Positions 1 through 30,549 of a stretch of 64,000 nt of DNA are shown piece by piece. The stretch comes from Larimichthys crocea (taxonomy: Eukaryota; Chordata; Actinopteri; Sciaenidae). Under the pieces are notes generated by a model. The model did not search any database, had not been told where the DNA came from, and worked only from the letters and a program-made list of their open reading frames with translations. The position numbers and the translations under genes were made by a program. The stretch lies in assembly GCF_000972845.2 (NCBI RefSeq), contig NC_040018.1:11133157-11197156 (forward strand), read 5' to 3'. Numbering within the stretch: the first letter of the stretch is position 1; each line of letters starts with the position of its first letter.

Positions 1-5134
<5,134 letters not shown>

Positions 5135-8100
5135 CAGAGGCGTCGTGAGGCGACTGACCCACCGAACGCACAAATCACACCCTTCCTTGATGTTTAACTC
5201 TGATCTGTCTGATCACCGTCTCACACCACCCTCGACATCTCCATACCCCCTTCAGTGTTCAGTGTGCCTGAGAAGGAGCAATGTAAACGACAAACTTCAC
5301 ACACCTAATCTCGAAAAATCCCTCCAGGAACACCAAGAGTAACACCCACAGTAACGTATGTCTGGGGCATAGCTCTCATAGCACAAATAAGACATTTTTT
5401 TGGTTCAGATGTTTGACATGCTGATTTTATGGCGATCAAAAGATGACTGTTTTCTCTGAAGAGAATTTGTCTTAAAATGGTGCTCTCTTAAACACACAAA
5501 GGCACATACACTCCCACACAGCACACACACACAGCACACACACACAGCACACACACACAGCACACACACGCTTTTCCACACATGCACAATTACTCCGGAT
5601 GTATCATGGGAGAAACACACAAACATCAAGCCAGAGCATCATGTCAGCGTTCCTCTTTCAGTCGAGTGATGTGTGCTGTGTTATTGTTCATAATGAAAAA
5701 AGAAAAAAAAAATCTGGCATTGACTGCCCATTGCTTATCTTTAGTGTAACACACTAACTGATATTGAACATGAGCCCCGGGGGTGACATCTGCAGCCTCT
5801 GCAGAGCACAAAATGCATTGAGCAGCGTGGTCAGTACGATAAAAATACACAGAAGTTAATCAGCATTGAAGCAAATCGTTCGATGCTTCTTTAAAGATTC
5901 TATATGTACAAATGCATCTCTATGTAGATCCAGATCATCGTTTGTGTAAAGTAGATTTTGAATAAGACTGTTTTGTTTTCTGTTTGTTTAGAGATAATGA
6001 TGGTTGGCAGTATGGGCAGGATAAAAAGTTACAGGGTGGTGCTGGGAGCATGGATCCATTATTGGATTCAGCAGTGTAAAGGTATTTTATGGTACCAAAC
6101 TGACAGACCCGACCTGGCTGTTTACTGAGAGCAAATCCAAGAAACCAAACTGTGGAGGAAGTATTAGATTGCTTCATTGTTTACCCTCAATACTGGTCAG
6201 CCTCTTCTTGTGTAATACAAACAAGTTAAGCAATTTCAGGAGGAGAAAAAAAAATGCAACTTCAGTGATCTCACTAAACATAAAAGCACAAGCTGTGTTC
6301 CAAATCCTCACAATACATCGTCATTGGTAGGAGGGGAAATCACGTCTTTACTGAGATCTGGCTCTGTAACAGCTGAAACATTAAAATGAGGATATGGAAG
6401 ATGATTTACTGTATGTAATGGACATCATTGTCTCACAATGCAATGCACAATGGAAAGCGAGGGGCTGTTCATTTATATTTAAGATATGGACGTTGGTTCA
6501 ACGTCGTCTTGGAAAACAAAACAAAACAAAAAAAAAACAAGAAGTAAAGATGAAGTAATAAATCTATAAATCATGTTTGATTCTAAAGTTTTAAAGACTG
6601 ACACATTCCATATTCACAGTTTGATTGACGTGGGACACATCTTTTATCATTTCTTGATCAGCAAAACACATTTATTGTGTACTAACTTACAAAATGGTAC
6701 ATTGTATATTATGTAGTAGGCGATAGGAACATCCATTTCTCTCTCACTCAATCGGATTAAAAATACCTCCAAATCTGGTGTGGAAAAAAGCACAAATCAT
6801 CATTTAGAACGGCTCTCGACTGCAGTGATGTTAATTTAAAGCTGTATTCCAAATACATGCTGCAAACTCATTTTGTACAAAATGGAGATATGCCTAAAAT
6901 CACAAGCGTCCATCCTAAAATGGCTTCATGTGTTAATGGACACTATTGACCAATAATGATAAAGGCTGCTACATTTTTTCTTTATACTGACAACAGATAC
7001 ATTTGAGTAAAAATAAAGTAATACATCTTTGAAAAGACATTTTTGATTCGAATTGGAACAGTTGGATTGATGTTTGGTTCACATCTTGAAATTTGTGTCA
7101 TTATTACAAAAAAGTGAAGTATACCACGCCTGTGTAACAAAACTGTATACTTCATAGATGGAATGGGGCTATATGAAAGATTTTGAGTGTAGCAGGTTGG
7201 ACTGTAGAAAAGGAGAAATTATTCTCTTGGTGACACTTGTGTTGATAATAATAACACAGCAGCCACTTTTCTGTTACACAGTTTTTGTTTCCCCCAATCA
7301 TATAAACTAATTTATTTTTAAATTTCAGCTCACTACAACTTCATGATACGAGAATATTACAGCCATGTGTGAAGTTTTTATAAATGTTGGAGATGAGTCA
7401 TGAGATATATTATATCAGCTATGTCAAATAACTTTCTTAGAAAAAAAAAAGGTGTTATAATGTGTATTGACAACACTGTGCGTGACGTTCAGTCCTTTCA
7501 CCATCACCACCTCCTCATGAGGCTACCACTTCTCAGAAGTCGAGGAAATTAACTGAGGCATGATTGAAAACTGTATCTTCAGTGTCTTGTTGAATCTTTG
7601 CACTTTGCTGGATCTCATAAAAGTCTGTGAGCAGGTGGAGTTATACATTATGTGTTTGCCACATACGGGAGCAAAAGATGATCAAAGCATGTAATAAGCA
7701 CCCTGTTGTGTCTTACAAAGAGTTTGGGATTATACCATGTTGTGTGTTTAGGGTCAGTCAGTCTAGGCACTTATTGTGAAAATATTTATGCCAGAAACAA
7801 GGACATACCATAAATATAAAAACATTTATTCTATGGTTGTTACACTGACGACTGAGTGTATTCTCTGACGTCCTGCGACTCAAAGAATGCTGTTTGGTTT
7901 TAATAAGTTTTGAGTTTATGCCCAAACTGATTACTTCGCAGTAATAGAAGTATTACTGTAAACTGTAATGTATAAGTACATGGTGCAAGTATAATGTGTT
8001 GTTAGGACTGAAGCACAATTGCACCCAACTCTTGCAAGTTTTTTGTGTATTATAGGTGGAAAATCTGACTTTTCCAGTACTGATGTGCTACTACTGCATA

Positions 8101-9925
8101 TGTGCAGGACTTTGTCGAAAAAAAAGTATTACAGGAAGAAATTTTAAAGCACATATTTACGCCCCCTCATATCTCAAATATTAAATTTCAACAACACCAA
8201 CACATAACGATGTCTGTATTTTAAAACTGAGATTTTTGTCATTGATTGGGTTGAGTTTCGATACAGAAGAGCAGTAGCACACAGTAGCAAGATTTACAAA
8301 ACATTAAGAATAATGTACTTTAGAGAACGAATGAGGTCAGCACAGTGTAACAATGTATTTGAAATTGTTGTAAAAAAAACAAACGAGTCAAAAAAAAAAG
8401 TCAAGTGGCAACTTCCTGTGTTTCATGAGGAACTTAGAAATGTACTCTGTGCAATGAGAGATGCCCTGTGAAAACGCCACCATTTAGAGTGGCACTTGTT
8501 TCAGTAGCACAGCTATTATTTTCTACAAGTCATTTATACTGGTTCAATCCACTGCAGATGTTATGTGGGGACTAAAAAGACAATACAGTCTTGCATGATC
8601 TCATTACAGTTAGTTTCTTTCAATATATTAAAACTTGTGTCCATTTTTAATTAATTTATTTTACGGAAATAAAATATGTAATTACTAATGTGTTGTGACG
8701 TTCAGTGTTTGTCTTTGTGCACAAACATTCTGGTTTGCTCTGAGAAGTCTGAGAAAATTCCCCATTAATCTTTTCTCTTCAAAACATTTTTCATTTTAAA
8801 AATTGAATAAGTAATGCAATGTGCAGCAGTGTGTCCTGTACTGTTGTATCTGTGGGCATGAGGTAGTTTGTGAAGTTAAGACTGAAGACAGATTTCCAGC
8901 CCAACTATTATGTCCACAAGAGGTGATACACAATCATGGCAGCAGTGTTGACAGCGACCTCCTCCAAACAAGCATGGAGGCGACGCTTGGCCTTTTGTCA
9001 CTTAGGACATGGTGCCATCTAGAGGGAGGACTTGATGATTTGTCTGTTTTCCTTTTATTAGGCTGAAAATCTCTCTGCTAGACAAGTCAAGTAAATGGGA
9101 AACAAGAAATGGTGTTTTATCCACCATATGAAGCAGAATATAAAATAAATGATGAAAAAATGATGAAAAACACATTTTAAAAATGTTATATATGGTGTGC
9201 AACATTTTCTCTTTTCGATCTTTAAAACAGCATTCAAACATATTTTTTTTATTTAAACAAGTTTATTCTAAACAGAAAGGTTTTGTCCAGTAAAATAAGA
9301 AACAGACTGAAAAATAATCCCATACATTAAAAGTCATGATGCATAGATGTTTAAAACTACTCAAACTGCTGCTGGAACTAGCTAACTACAGAACCATGAT
9401 ACAGAAACATGCTGTATGTTTACTAACTAAATACAAACAGTAACAGTACAAATACATAATTTAACGACATTACTGCATATAGTACTACACAAAATCATGA
9501 TTAGGCATAAGTTCACAAAACAACTAATGCTGCAAATAATGATTATTTTCATTATTATTATTTTATTTCACCAACAGTTAAAAAGATATACAGTTTATTA
9601 ACATGTAAAACAAAGAAATGCAGCAAGTCCTCACACTAAAGAAGCTGGAACCAGCTTGAGAAGTGACAATAAAAATTGTTGACGACTAACTTTCTGCTAA
9701 TGGACTGAGTTGCAAACATACAGTCATGTAGCCTTGCTGCCAAGTCGTTACGGATGATTCATACAGATGACAAACAACCTCAGAAATCTGTTACAAAAGA
9801 ATTTCGTTTTGAACTTGAGGTAAAAGATATGTGAGCTGCGTGTTAAATCAGTAACCTTGTACAGTTAAGTGAAATGTTCACCTCTGCTGCTCAGAGCCAG
9901 AAACAAAAACGAGCAGTTTGACAGT
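5135..9925. other. Intergenic/3'UTR interval between convergent tmem178b and gas2
   Basis: This 4.8 kb between the tmem178b stop codon and the gas2 stop codon has no open frame resembling a known protein. It is AT-rich and likely includes both 3' UTRs. A gas2-strand AATAAA (tttatt on +, 9262-9267) lies about 0.66 kb past the gas2 stop and another at 9594-9599, so either could be the polyadenylation signal. An interrupted CA minisatellite sits at 5521-5569. Nothing else could be assigned. Confidence 0.6.
5521..5569. repeat. 13-bp interrupted CA minisatellite
   Basis: The unit gcacacacacaca (13 bp) is repeated 3.7 times with exact spacing: the interrupting G falls at 5521, 5534, 5547 and 5560. 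This is a higher-order repeat built from a CA microsatellite, within the probable tmem178b 3' UTR. Confidence 0.9.
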
Positions 9926-20851
<10,926 letters not shown>

Positions 20852-22394
20852 TATTCAGCACTGGTCGGTCTTTGACAGACCCTGGTGGCAAATAATAAAT
20901 GTTTCTTTATGCTGTTGTTGGGTTTTGATTTTAACATTTTGGATTATCTGTCTCATCCACTGCGAGGGCGACAGTCAAAGATGGCTCCACAGAAAAGCTC
21001 GGGGAGGCACATGTTTGTCAAACTAGTTAGTCATCATTCTTTTAGTTTTTCTCTGCTTAAACCAAAACAGTATGTCTTGGCTTTACGAGAGAACTAACTA
21101 GTTGGTTTAGCACATGGACATCTGGTTAACTGCCCCACCTCCTTTAAAGAGCAGCAAACAGCTGCTTGCCTTCACTTTTCTATGGAACCATTCAGAACTG
21201 TGTCTCCAACGCAGTGGATGAGAGAATCCATGCCCCATATACTGTAGTAGGTTAAATTGAGTGTAGTTTCAACCCATACAATTGACTCTGTGTTTCTTAA
21301 ATACATAAAAGTCCCTCTGGTGAACCTACCAAGGCTGTGGTTAAACTACTGTCATGACTGGGACAGTATCCAAGCTTACTTTTACGACACGTTCAAAAAA
21401 TACAATATTAAGACATATGACATTAAAAACACTAGGTGAAACCACAAACAAGTGTTATTTATATGTACATTAATGTAAGACAAATGCAAAAACAAAAATA
21501 TAAACCAAATCAAATGGGTATTTAATCAAAGTTATATTGCAAAAGTCCCTCTTTAGTTCCTTGTTGAACTGTGGTTGGAAATATTCAAAGGTACATTTTG
21601 TACTAAAAAAACACAACTGTGTGAAGCTTGATATTATTTGCTAAAGGGCTTGGACATTTGTTTAAGACAGGCTTGGAAAAAATGTGAATCTCTTTAGGAA
21701 AAAAAAAAATCATTAAATCATAATGGTTTTTGAGAGTAATAACTGTTGAATTGAAAACACAGAGCTGTCTTGGACATGTACAATACATGTTAAAACTAAT
21801 TTCACACACTGGCTTCCAAGCAATATACACAATCATTAATCAAAGGGATTAAACTGACTGACTGCAGGTTTAATAAGATGTACAGCTACAGCCCTGAGCT
21901 AGTCTCCTGGTGCCGCTACATGGCTCATTTGTCCTGTTCCCAGAGCAGCCTCCATCATAAAGCTCAGCCCCATGCAGAGACATGCTCTGACTGCCAGTAA
22001 TACTCGATGCTAATCAGCTGGAATTAAGACAACAACACACACAGTGGGTCACTGGCTCTGCTGGGTAATGTACAGTAGAGACAGAGGCTTGGTTTGTGCC
22101 AGATGACTGTCTTTAAAGTTTGATTGTAAAGTAACAAGACAAAGGAGGTTTCTGCTTCTGCTGCATCTGCAGACTATAAGACACGGCTCCTGTTGCTCTG
22201 AACGTCAGCAGCCATGTTAGCAGCTCAGTGACGCACAGCTCCAGTCGACCTCCATAAGCCCCCATGTTAAAATGTCCATCTTCACAGAAAAGTGGCTTGT
22301 TTGGACCCACACTCCACATCTTTGCCCATTTTTGCAGCAGAGGCAGAACTATCATACACTTCAATGACTCTTTAGAAACCTGTTGGTGATGTCA

Positions 22395-22720
22395 GACCAC
22401 AACATCTAATCTCTCTGGAAGGGCTATAACAATGTTAACATGCATATGTTTAACAAGTATATTGTATATTATCACTGTGTCCACTATCTTAGTTTAGCAA
22501 GTACACATTTTTTCTACTTAGCACTAAATCTGATCTGAGACTGGTGAGAATATGATTAAGTGATCGCTAAAGTTATTACAATTCATCGTGAGGGAAGGGA
22601 TTGTGATGCATCCTCTGGGGACCTTAAATGTCTGAACAAAATATGATAGCAATCCAAGTCCATCTAAAAGTTGTAGAGATATTTCTGTCTGGACCAAAGC
22701 GGTGGTCCGAATCAACATTA
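22395..22720 (-). repeat. Old dispersed repeat, inverted partner of 12315-12880
   Basis: On the - strand this reads 'ggtccagacagaaatatct', 'tacaacttttagatggactt', 'acatttaaggtccccagagga' and 'gatgaattgtaataactt', in the same order as the gas2-intron copy. It is non-coding and diverged. Confidence 0.6.
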
Positions 22721-25220
22721 CCATCTCTGGAGCCATGCCACTACCACGACTAATAAAAATCTCATCTTTAACAAAGACTTTATCTTTAGTTGAACAGTCA
22801 AGTAGAAACACATCTGGACGACAGATGTTCGGGATCCAGACAGGCTCTTTTAGCTTATTTATAGTTGTATACCACCTGTTTTTTTAAACATTGCCACAAG
22901 TTCAAGTTTGTTGTAAAGTCGCCTCACCTCAGCAAAAACCTGATGACAAATCCTTTGCACATGATTAGAGAGGAAGTAGGGCGCAGACGTACAGTATGTT
23001 TGTCAGTGAATTGTGGGCTCAGGCTGTGTGAGATGAATGTGAGGATGTCAAAGACATATACGCTTCTGACTGCACGTAGTGAAAAGGGTCTTTTGTAAAC
23101 ACATCACGCTGATGTGGGACAGGTATATGTGGACGGGGCTGCCTGCCAAGTTGGAGGCTAGTTTACGGGTTGACCAGCAGGGCATGAGAGCCTCTGTCTC
23201 TAACAAAACATCCAGGTGCAATATTCACACCTCTGCTACAGGATGGCTCTGCTGGGAAGGAAAGGCAAAGGTCACCTACTGGTCTTGCTCTCAAGAAACA
23301 AGCAGCCTTTATACTCCTGTAGAGCTGAGGGTCTATGTCTGTAAACACATACTACACACACACACACACCACACACAGGCCCATGCATGTATCAGTGTTT
23401 CTATTGCACCTCACTTATTTTGCACAACCGTTAATGTTTCTAAAGTAAGAATTGCTCCAGTGGTATTTCACAGCCTTTAATTGTGTTTTTACAATAAAAG
23501 CGACCATCCTCACAACCTAGCTGTTAGCGTGAAACAGCTAAAATTACACACCAGCCTGCCTGAAAAATGTGAGCCGAATGATGGATCTGAGCTGAAGCGT
23601 AGGCTTGAATACCTGAACCTACAGTGCTGTATGTATGTAAGACGACAGAGTGATTGATGATTTAGTGTTGGTCTAACACTCTCTGTCTCCAGAGAATGAA
23701 ACCAAAGTGTCTGTCTGGTAAACAACTAACTTCACAACTAGTTAACAGAATCCTGTTTCCTTACATGACAGGCGCAGTTCTCATGTTGACTTTGGAGGGG
23801 GGAAAAAAACTGAAGCTGCAAATCTGTCACAGAGAGAAGCATCTCTTCAGTCAAAGAACATGCGCTTCATGAATTTCAGTGTTTGCTTTGAGTTTGCTGT
23901 TACCGTACGACCTGCAGGGTTGTGCATTCTGCTTTTGTCTACTTCAGCATCCACTCTCTGTCAAAGAGTATTCATAAAAAATCAAGATTAATAACTTAAT
24001 AACAAGAGGATGTCCAACAGCACTGCTGGCAGCAGTAGCTTTGAGTCAATGATCTGCTGTGTCAGGTGTCGGTGTGAGTAACGTAAAACTAGTGAATGAA
24101 AAACAGCTATTGAATAGATACAGCTGCATATTGGAGGTATAGGTTTCAGCTATAGTGGTGCTCTCACTCCATGGCTTTCCTTCAGCTGCTTCTAGACTAA
24201 ATAAACCTCATATCAACACAGGATGGAAAGGTCTATTGCCCACTGCTGTATTCACACCCTGAACAGTGGAGACTCACTGTAGCTCCAGCTCCAGCAAAAC
24301 ACAATAAAATACAATTTTGGCAGCATTTAAAAAAAAAAAAAAAAGGAATCTTCCATTCTTTATTTTAGTATAAATAAAATAAATAGGGATCGCCTCAGAA
24401 CAGTCTGTTCATTGAGTGACCTGCTAACTCAACTTTGGAGCCATGAAGGGCCAGAGAACATGCTGGAGGCTTCAATTCTGCACACTGAGTGCTGATGTGA
24501 TAACTCATTTTCAGACCTCAGACACATGACTTCTTTCTTTTCTTCATTTCTTCTGATTACATGGAAACACGTTTTTAAAAAAATGCTCATTTAAAATATT
24601 CACCACAACTTTGGTCTAACTTTGCGCTGATCTGTTTTTAAAAATAATTTTAAATAAATAATTTTAAAGTCTGAAACCGCCTGTTATCCATGTCATGAAC
24701 AAAAATGATTGGACCATAATATTTGACACTGTAATAAAAACGTAATGCTTACTGACCCGCTTTCAAACACTGTCGACATAACAAAAAACTGTTGTTCAAA
24801 CAGTAAATGAGTCCAGAGACACTTTCATGATAATGTGTTTTCATCATCATCAAAAAGTGAGAAATAAGGCACACATAACTAAATCACTGCAGACATACTT
24901 ACAAACAGTACGAGGATCGTTCAGGTTTCTCTTTTCATAAAAGTTTCTTCGCCGTATTCTCCTTCTCACACGCGCGCACACATCAGTCACAGCCAGATGT
25001 TCATCGCCCTCAGGTCCTCCACATGTAGTGGAAGTACACAACTGTGGGACCGGCACAGGCTGCCGTGTCTTTTCAAACAAACTCTCCTGTGCACGCCTGC
25101 CAAGTTTGTGGTGTCAGCTTACAAGGTGGGTTACTGACGCTTCAAGTTTTTACAGTTTCAGTGGAAAACTTTATCCGAGTCCAAAACCAATCAAATATGG
25201 GCTCAAGTTGAAGTTAATTG

Positions 25221-25252
<32 letters not shown>

Positions 25253-25258
25253 TTCATT
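25221..25258. repeat. (TTTA)n microsatellite
   Basis: Tetranucleotide tract of about nine units, last unit mutated (ttca). Confidence 0.95.
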
Positions 25259-25563
25259 TCCAGCTCACACAATTAATGTTACTTCCCAATAAACTTCCAG
25301 GCGGCAGTTGTCATAGCTACCAGAGCCAACATTTTCCAACTTCAACCTTCACTTGGCTTGTTAATGCACTTAAACATTTAAGTTAAGACTAAAATCGGTA
25401 TCCTTACTGTTTGGAAATTGGGCTCTTTCAATATGAGAACACTTTATCATTCAGCCCTCACTCTCTACCTGGCTTAATGTATCATTTTACCAAACCCTTT
25501 CATGTTTTTTTCTTTCTCTCCTCCTCTCTCTCTGTTGCCTCCCACACCACTCTAACAAATCAA

Positions 25564-25573
25564 NNNNNNNNNN
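25564..25573. other. Assembly gap (10 N)
   Basis: Ten consecutive N bases. The true size is unknown, because 10 N is a common placeholder. An AT microsatellite begins about 90 bp to the right, a typical place for assemblies to break. Confidence 0.99.
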
Positions 25574-25661
25574 TAGTGCGAAATAAACGTGGTTTCCATA
25601 GGTTTATGAAACCGTCCACGTAGTATAGTATTACAGGAAAACACTGAATTTGCGAGCATTA

Positions 25662-25663
<2 letters not shown>

Positions 25664-25705
<42 letters not shown>

Positions 25706-25746
25706 ATATTATATATATATATATATATATAATATATATATATATA
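25664..25746. repeat. (AT)n microsatellite, self-complementary
   Basis: About 80 bp of almost pure AT dinucleotide with a few phase slips (tatt, taat). Such tracts can form cruciforms and are hard to sequence, consistent with the nearby gap. Confidence 0.95.
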
Positions 25747-27085
25747 GTTTGTTGTCGTGAGGTCACTGTGTGTTTGACTTCTGTCTTGTTCAATTAATAA
25801 ATAAAAAAGTCAAAAGTTGATATAATATAAAACTGTTAATAATTTCAAATCTAAAAACTTTAATGAGGCTGTGTGAGGTACTACATCCAGGGTTGGAAGG
25901 GTGGAAACTGGGGTAAAAAATTTTGAAAAATTACAATAAATGACTTTATTGTAGAGGGACTGAGGGAATGAAATGGGTATATTGAGCACATAAATGAACT
26001 AATCGTAGGTATTATTTGATCAGACTCTCCCTGTGGGCCAGTTTGATAAAGATATTTTACACTGGTCTGTAGTTTTACTACAGTCTTAATTTAGTCTGAT
26101 GCAAGAGAGACAGTTTGACAAAAATAAACACTGACTTACTTTGAAGCTGAAAAGTTTGACACGCTCAGCCATAGGCCAACTCAGGACAAAGAGCCATGTT
26201 TCCATGGTGACAGTCAGTGACACCTGCTGACAGGTACGGCGTTGGTGGCAGTGAGGAAACAGTTAGAAGAGGCACTGAGCTCTCAGCTCTGCACTGCACT
26301 GAGATTTTCATGATTGAGTTTTTTTTTTTTTTTTTTTACTGTTACACTCGTCGCTGAACTCTCCCAGTAAAAAAGTGTTCGTGTGACTGATGAAATTCCA
26401 CCAGACAGCAAATAACTCACAGTGAAGGGAGTTGACATGGTTGCTCAGTCAGCCATGTTTTGTTATTGAAAAAAGTCTTACCCAGAATTCATAAAAAATC
26501 AGTCTAAAAATGGTTAAGTATAAGTTAGTTATGAAACTGGCCCTGTGCTAGGTGTGACGAAAACACACGCTTCAGCTCTGGTGCCCCCTAGAGGCTGTGC
26601 AGCTCCTTAGAGAAAGACCAAAACAAGACGATTGAACCGACCAGCAGCGCAGCAAGTGTTTCCCTCCATAAAGTTCTGATGTGCAAAAAAGACTTGACTG
26701 TAGGATCTCTGAAATTATTGCGATGAAGGAGGGGGTGGAATAACAGCATGTCTGCTCCGCTGTCATTGTTAACACTGCCACCGGAGGGCGCAAACAATCA
26801 TTACACAGTGCCTTTAAATTCACTCTCAGATCCATCGTTTCCAGATTGAGATAAAATGCGTCATTATCAGCACTGGCAACTAATATCTCTTCCACTATTA
26901 CTCGCTCATTAATATTTTAATTACTGCTTCCAGGAGGATGTGGGTGTTAATTACACTTCCTGTAAAGAATAATGTGTTTTTTTCCCCCCTTTTTTTTAAT
27001 GGTAGCTGAAAGCAGCTTCAGGGTTTCAATCAATCAGGTATGTGGTGGAGGCAGCCACAAGCTAACCCCAATATTCTTACTCACA

Positions 27086-27086
<1 letters not shown>

Positions 27087-27128
<42 letters not shown>
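27087..27128. repeat. (TG)n microsatellite
   Basis: Pure TG tract of about 21 units in the gas2-slc17a6 interval. Confidence 0.95.
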
Positions 27129-27129
<1 letters not shown>

Positions 27130-30100
27130 CGTAGTCCCAGGTGTGGCTGCTGGTTCATTTGCAGCCCTCTCCCAGGGGACGAGTCCCTCATGTCACTACC
27201 TCCATCAGACCCTCCCCTCCTCCTCCTCCATCAGCACACTTCCCTGCTGCCCTCCTGCTCATTTGCACTGGTTAGCATTCATCGGACCTACGCTATTGTG
27301 AATTTTAATGAGTGTGTGTTGGTGCATTAGTCTCACTTCATGCAACATGCATATAAGATTAGATATCATCAAAATGTTTTGTTTTTTTAATTATTGAACC
27401 CCTTTCTTTTTTTACAATGCTTTTCTGTCTTTCTGAGACAACGAGTGCTAAACTGAGTGTGAATCACATCCTGTCTGTGTAACGTGCCTTTGAGCAGGTA
27501 TGGTATAGCGGACATACTGATGATGTTTTAAAGACCTGTTAAACCAATTTAACAATGACTTTGAAGCACCCACAGAGTTAATAAATAGTCACTCAGCGTC
27601 TGGAACGCAGCCTGCTTTGTAAAAGGAAGCCAGACAACTCAGGTCAGGTACACATGTTTATTCATCATTATCATTAGTCATTTTTACAAGGAACAACTTA
27701 AAGGGGAAGGCTGGTGATAGTGTATGTTTTCCTTATTTTCAACAAATGGCATAAAAAAAGACCAAAACCAACAATGAAGTGATCAAATAACAAAACAAAC
27801 AATTTTTTCTGAGGACGTAGAAGTCTGATATACTGTAGCCTGGCCCACTGTGGCGTAAAGGTTTGTGTTGTCCAAAAACAATTGGAAACACAGTAGTGAG
27901 CCACACTTTTTGCACAAGGTGATATGTTTCTTTTTCTACCAGTTTATTTTGAATCAGTCAAACATATACAGTCCTAAATACAGTATACAGAATTAAGAGT
28001 CCAGAGAGCTAATTCAATTTATACAATTCTGTCTGTTTTGGTCTTTATTTTGGATTTCTGCTATATAAAAAAGAACTTTTGGCAAAAGACTGACATTTTA
28101 CAACTTTTTTTCTCAACTTTTTGAATTAGTTCAAGAAGATTGATACCACTTCAGACTTTGTATTTTAAAAATAAATCTTTATTCAGGTGAGATTAGTTTA
28201 GTACAAAGACTAGAAATGGGGGGAAATAGCTAGCCTGCCTGAAGGTAACAAAACCCACGTACCACTACCACCTAGCACTTCTGAAGCTCATTCATTAACA
28301 CATTGCACTTTGTTGGTTCATTCTGTGCAAATATCTCAGCATAAAAACAGCTATACTGGGGGTTATGTGCTAGACTGTTTCTCAGCTTGCAGCCATTGCC
28401 AGGCAACCAGTAAAGATCACATGAGGTTACTGCTCTTACTTTACACTTTGTTTTTGAGTGGAAACAACTAAAGGATAACATGCGCATAGGTGGTGAGGTT
28501 GAGAATTACATTAGCAGTTTCCTGCCTCTATAAGCTAAGCAGTTGCCGGCTGTAGTCTTGTATTAAATAGAAGGAAGTGAACATGTGTGTTTTCTGTGTG
28601 TTTAAAGCCTTGTATATTGTTAAACACAATCGATTCAGTTGTAATTGCTACGAAAACCTGTCTCCACCCTTCTTGTTAAATACACACTGACAGGAGCTCT
28701 TGTGTTTTAACAGGAGGCCTGTCTGGCAGGGAGAAAATGATTGAATTAAAACAATGTCTCAGCTACACGATGTGGATCGGCACACACATGACAGATGGCA
28801 TCTGAGGTTGCCAAGACAACTGAACCCTAATCCGCCTGCCTGTTATCCCTACTGCAATGGTTGTGGTGGTGATTGGGGTGGTGGTGGTGGTGGGAGGGGT
28901 CGATAATTCAGCACAGGGCACCATGTGCTGTGTACCACTCAAATTGGTCCCCTGGGTCAAGAGGACCCCGAGGCCCATCAGATAGGGACACACAAGTGTT
29001 TTATCATTCTGTCAGATTTAAGCAGCTCTCATTTTGAGGTGGAATGAGGTGCGTTCATTTGTGTGAATATTTTCTTGTGTGTTCTGCTGTTCTGCAGAAT
29101 GTGTCCATTTTATGTTCAGGTTTCAAATACTTTCTAGTTTTCTCCTAAAAAAGCTGCCTTATTATCTTGTCGTGTCATCAGCATTTAAGACTTTCACCTG
29201 ATGATACTTTTACGTTTCAATTTTCAATTTTCAGGTTACGTGTTATGAAGATGCTGTTTTCTGTTGCTGTGGAGGTCGTGTCACTGTTATTTAAGCATAG
29301 TTTAGGAGACAACTCATTTATGAAAGAATGACTGTGTTAACTCTTTGTATGAAGATGTGGGCATTTACTAGATGGTGATGGTGTAATGAAAAGAATGGTT
29401 CCCTTTTAATAAGTGTGTCTTTTCTGCATCCAGTTTTACCAGCCAACCAAAAATATTTACATTTGTTTCATAATCAGACAGTATTTCCATTTCTTTACAC
29501 TTTGTTTATTATATTTATTTAAACATCACTTCTGTTTGAGTCGCTGAACAGATCCGAGACGTGGCGATTCAGAAGTATGGTCCTCACAGATTCCCACAGT
29601 ATTGTCATGTGACCCATGCAAAACATTCATATTGTTTTCGTTCAAGATTGCCCTGATAGTTGACTTGACAAATATGAAACAAAATGGGATTTAAAAGCAA
29701 TAAATCCTTGAAATTTTGATGTACGTCATATCTCATAAACTGTGCTACCATCATCTTATTGCCTCTGGTGAGGATATACTCCACTTTTTTTCAGCTCAGA
29801 TGATTTTTTTTGTGATTTCAATCATGTCCTCGCATTGCCTTGATTACCACTGATTGTTCCTACAAAGCATTAAGCCCGTCTCACTGCCACAGCCTGTCAT
29901 GGCTGTGAGGTGTTTATATAAATGACTAATAAATAATATGTCAGCCAGGCTTGCACATGACAAATGAATACTGGTTACTGTGGCTCAGGCTGGCAGGCCA
30001 GGGGGTCAGTAGCTGCAGGGCAGACCTTTACTTTAATTAAACTACCTGTCACACTGAGCGTCTAAAGCCAGTCAGGAATCAGAGTCAGCAAATTACTCTA

Positions 30101-30492
30101 CTTTACCTTCAAGTCTACAGCAGGAATTTTTTTTACATTATTTGCTCTGATTTCTGCATATTTTTGCAGGTTTTACACTATATAAAACAAAACGATATAG
30201 AGTATCCAGATAGAGCAAAATGGTTTCCATGGAGTGCTAACAAATGGCCACCAGAGGGCAGCACCGTTTCTTAATCACCAGCACTTCAAGCCAGACTAAA
30301 AAGGAAAAAGAGAAGCCATCTTTACTTTTAATGGAGTGAGGTGTAGCCTTGTGTACTTTGTGCCTATGTTAAATACAATAAAATTAATTCATCATAGGGC
30401 TTCACTTCATCCAAAAACTGCAAACAAGAAATGGACTGATCTTGAATGGGAACTAAAATAATAATACATTTAAAAGTGCATTTAGGTACCCA

Positions 30493-30503
30493 TGTGTGTT
30501 TGT

Positions 30504-30546
<43 letters not shown>
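30493..30546. repeat. (TG)n microsatellite
   Basis: TG tract with one gtttg and one gag interruption in the gas2-slc17a6 interval. Confidence 0.95.

Positions 30547-30549
<3 letters not shown>

Noticed and set aside
23079..23480. 133-codon + strand frame, the longest in the gas2-slc17a6 interval
   Set aside because: Composition is unremarkable, its tail runs into a CA repeat (HTHTHHT), and nothing resembles FANCF or any other known protein.
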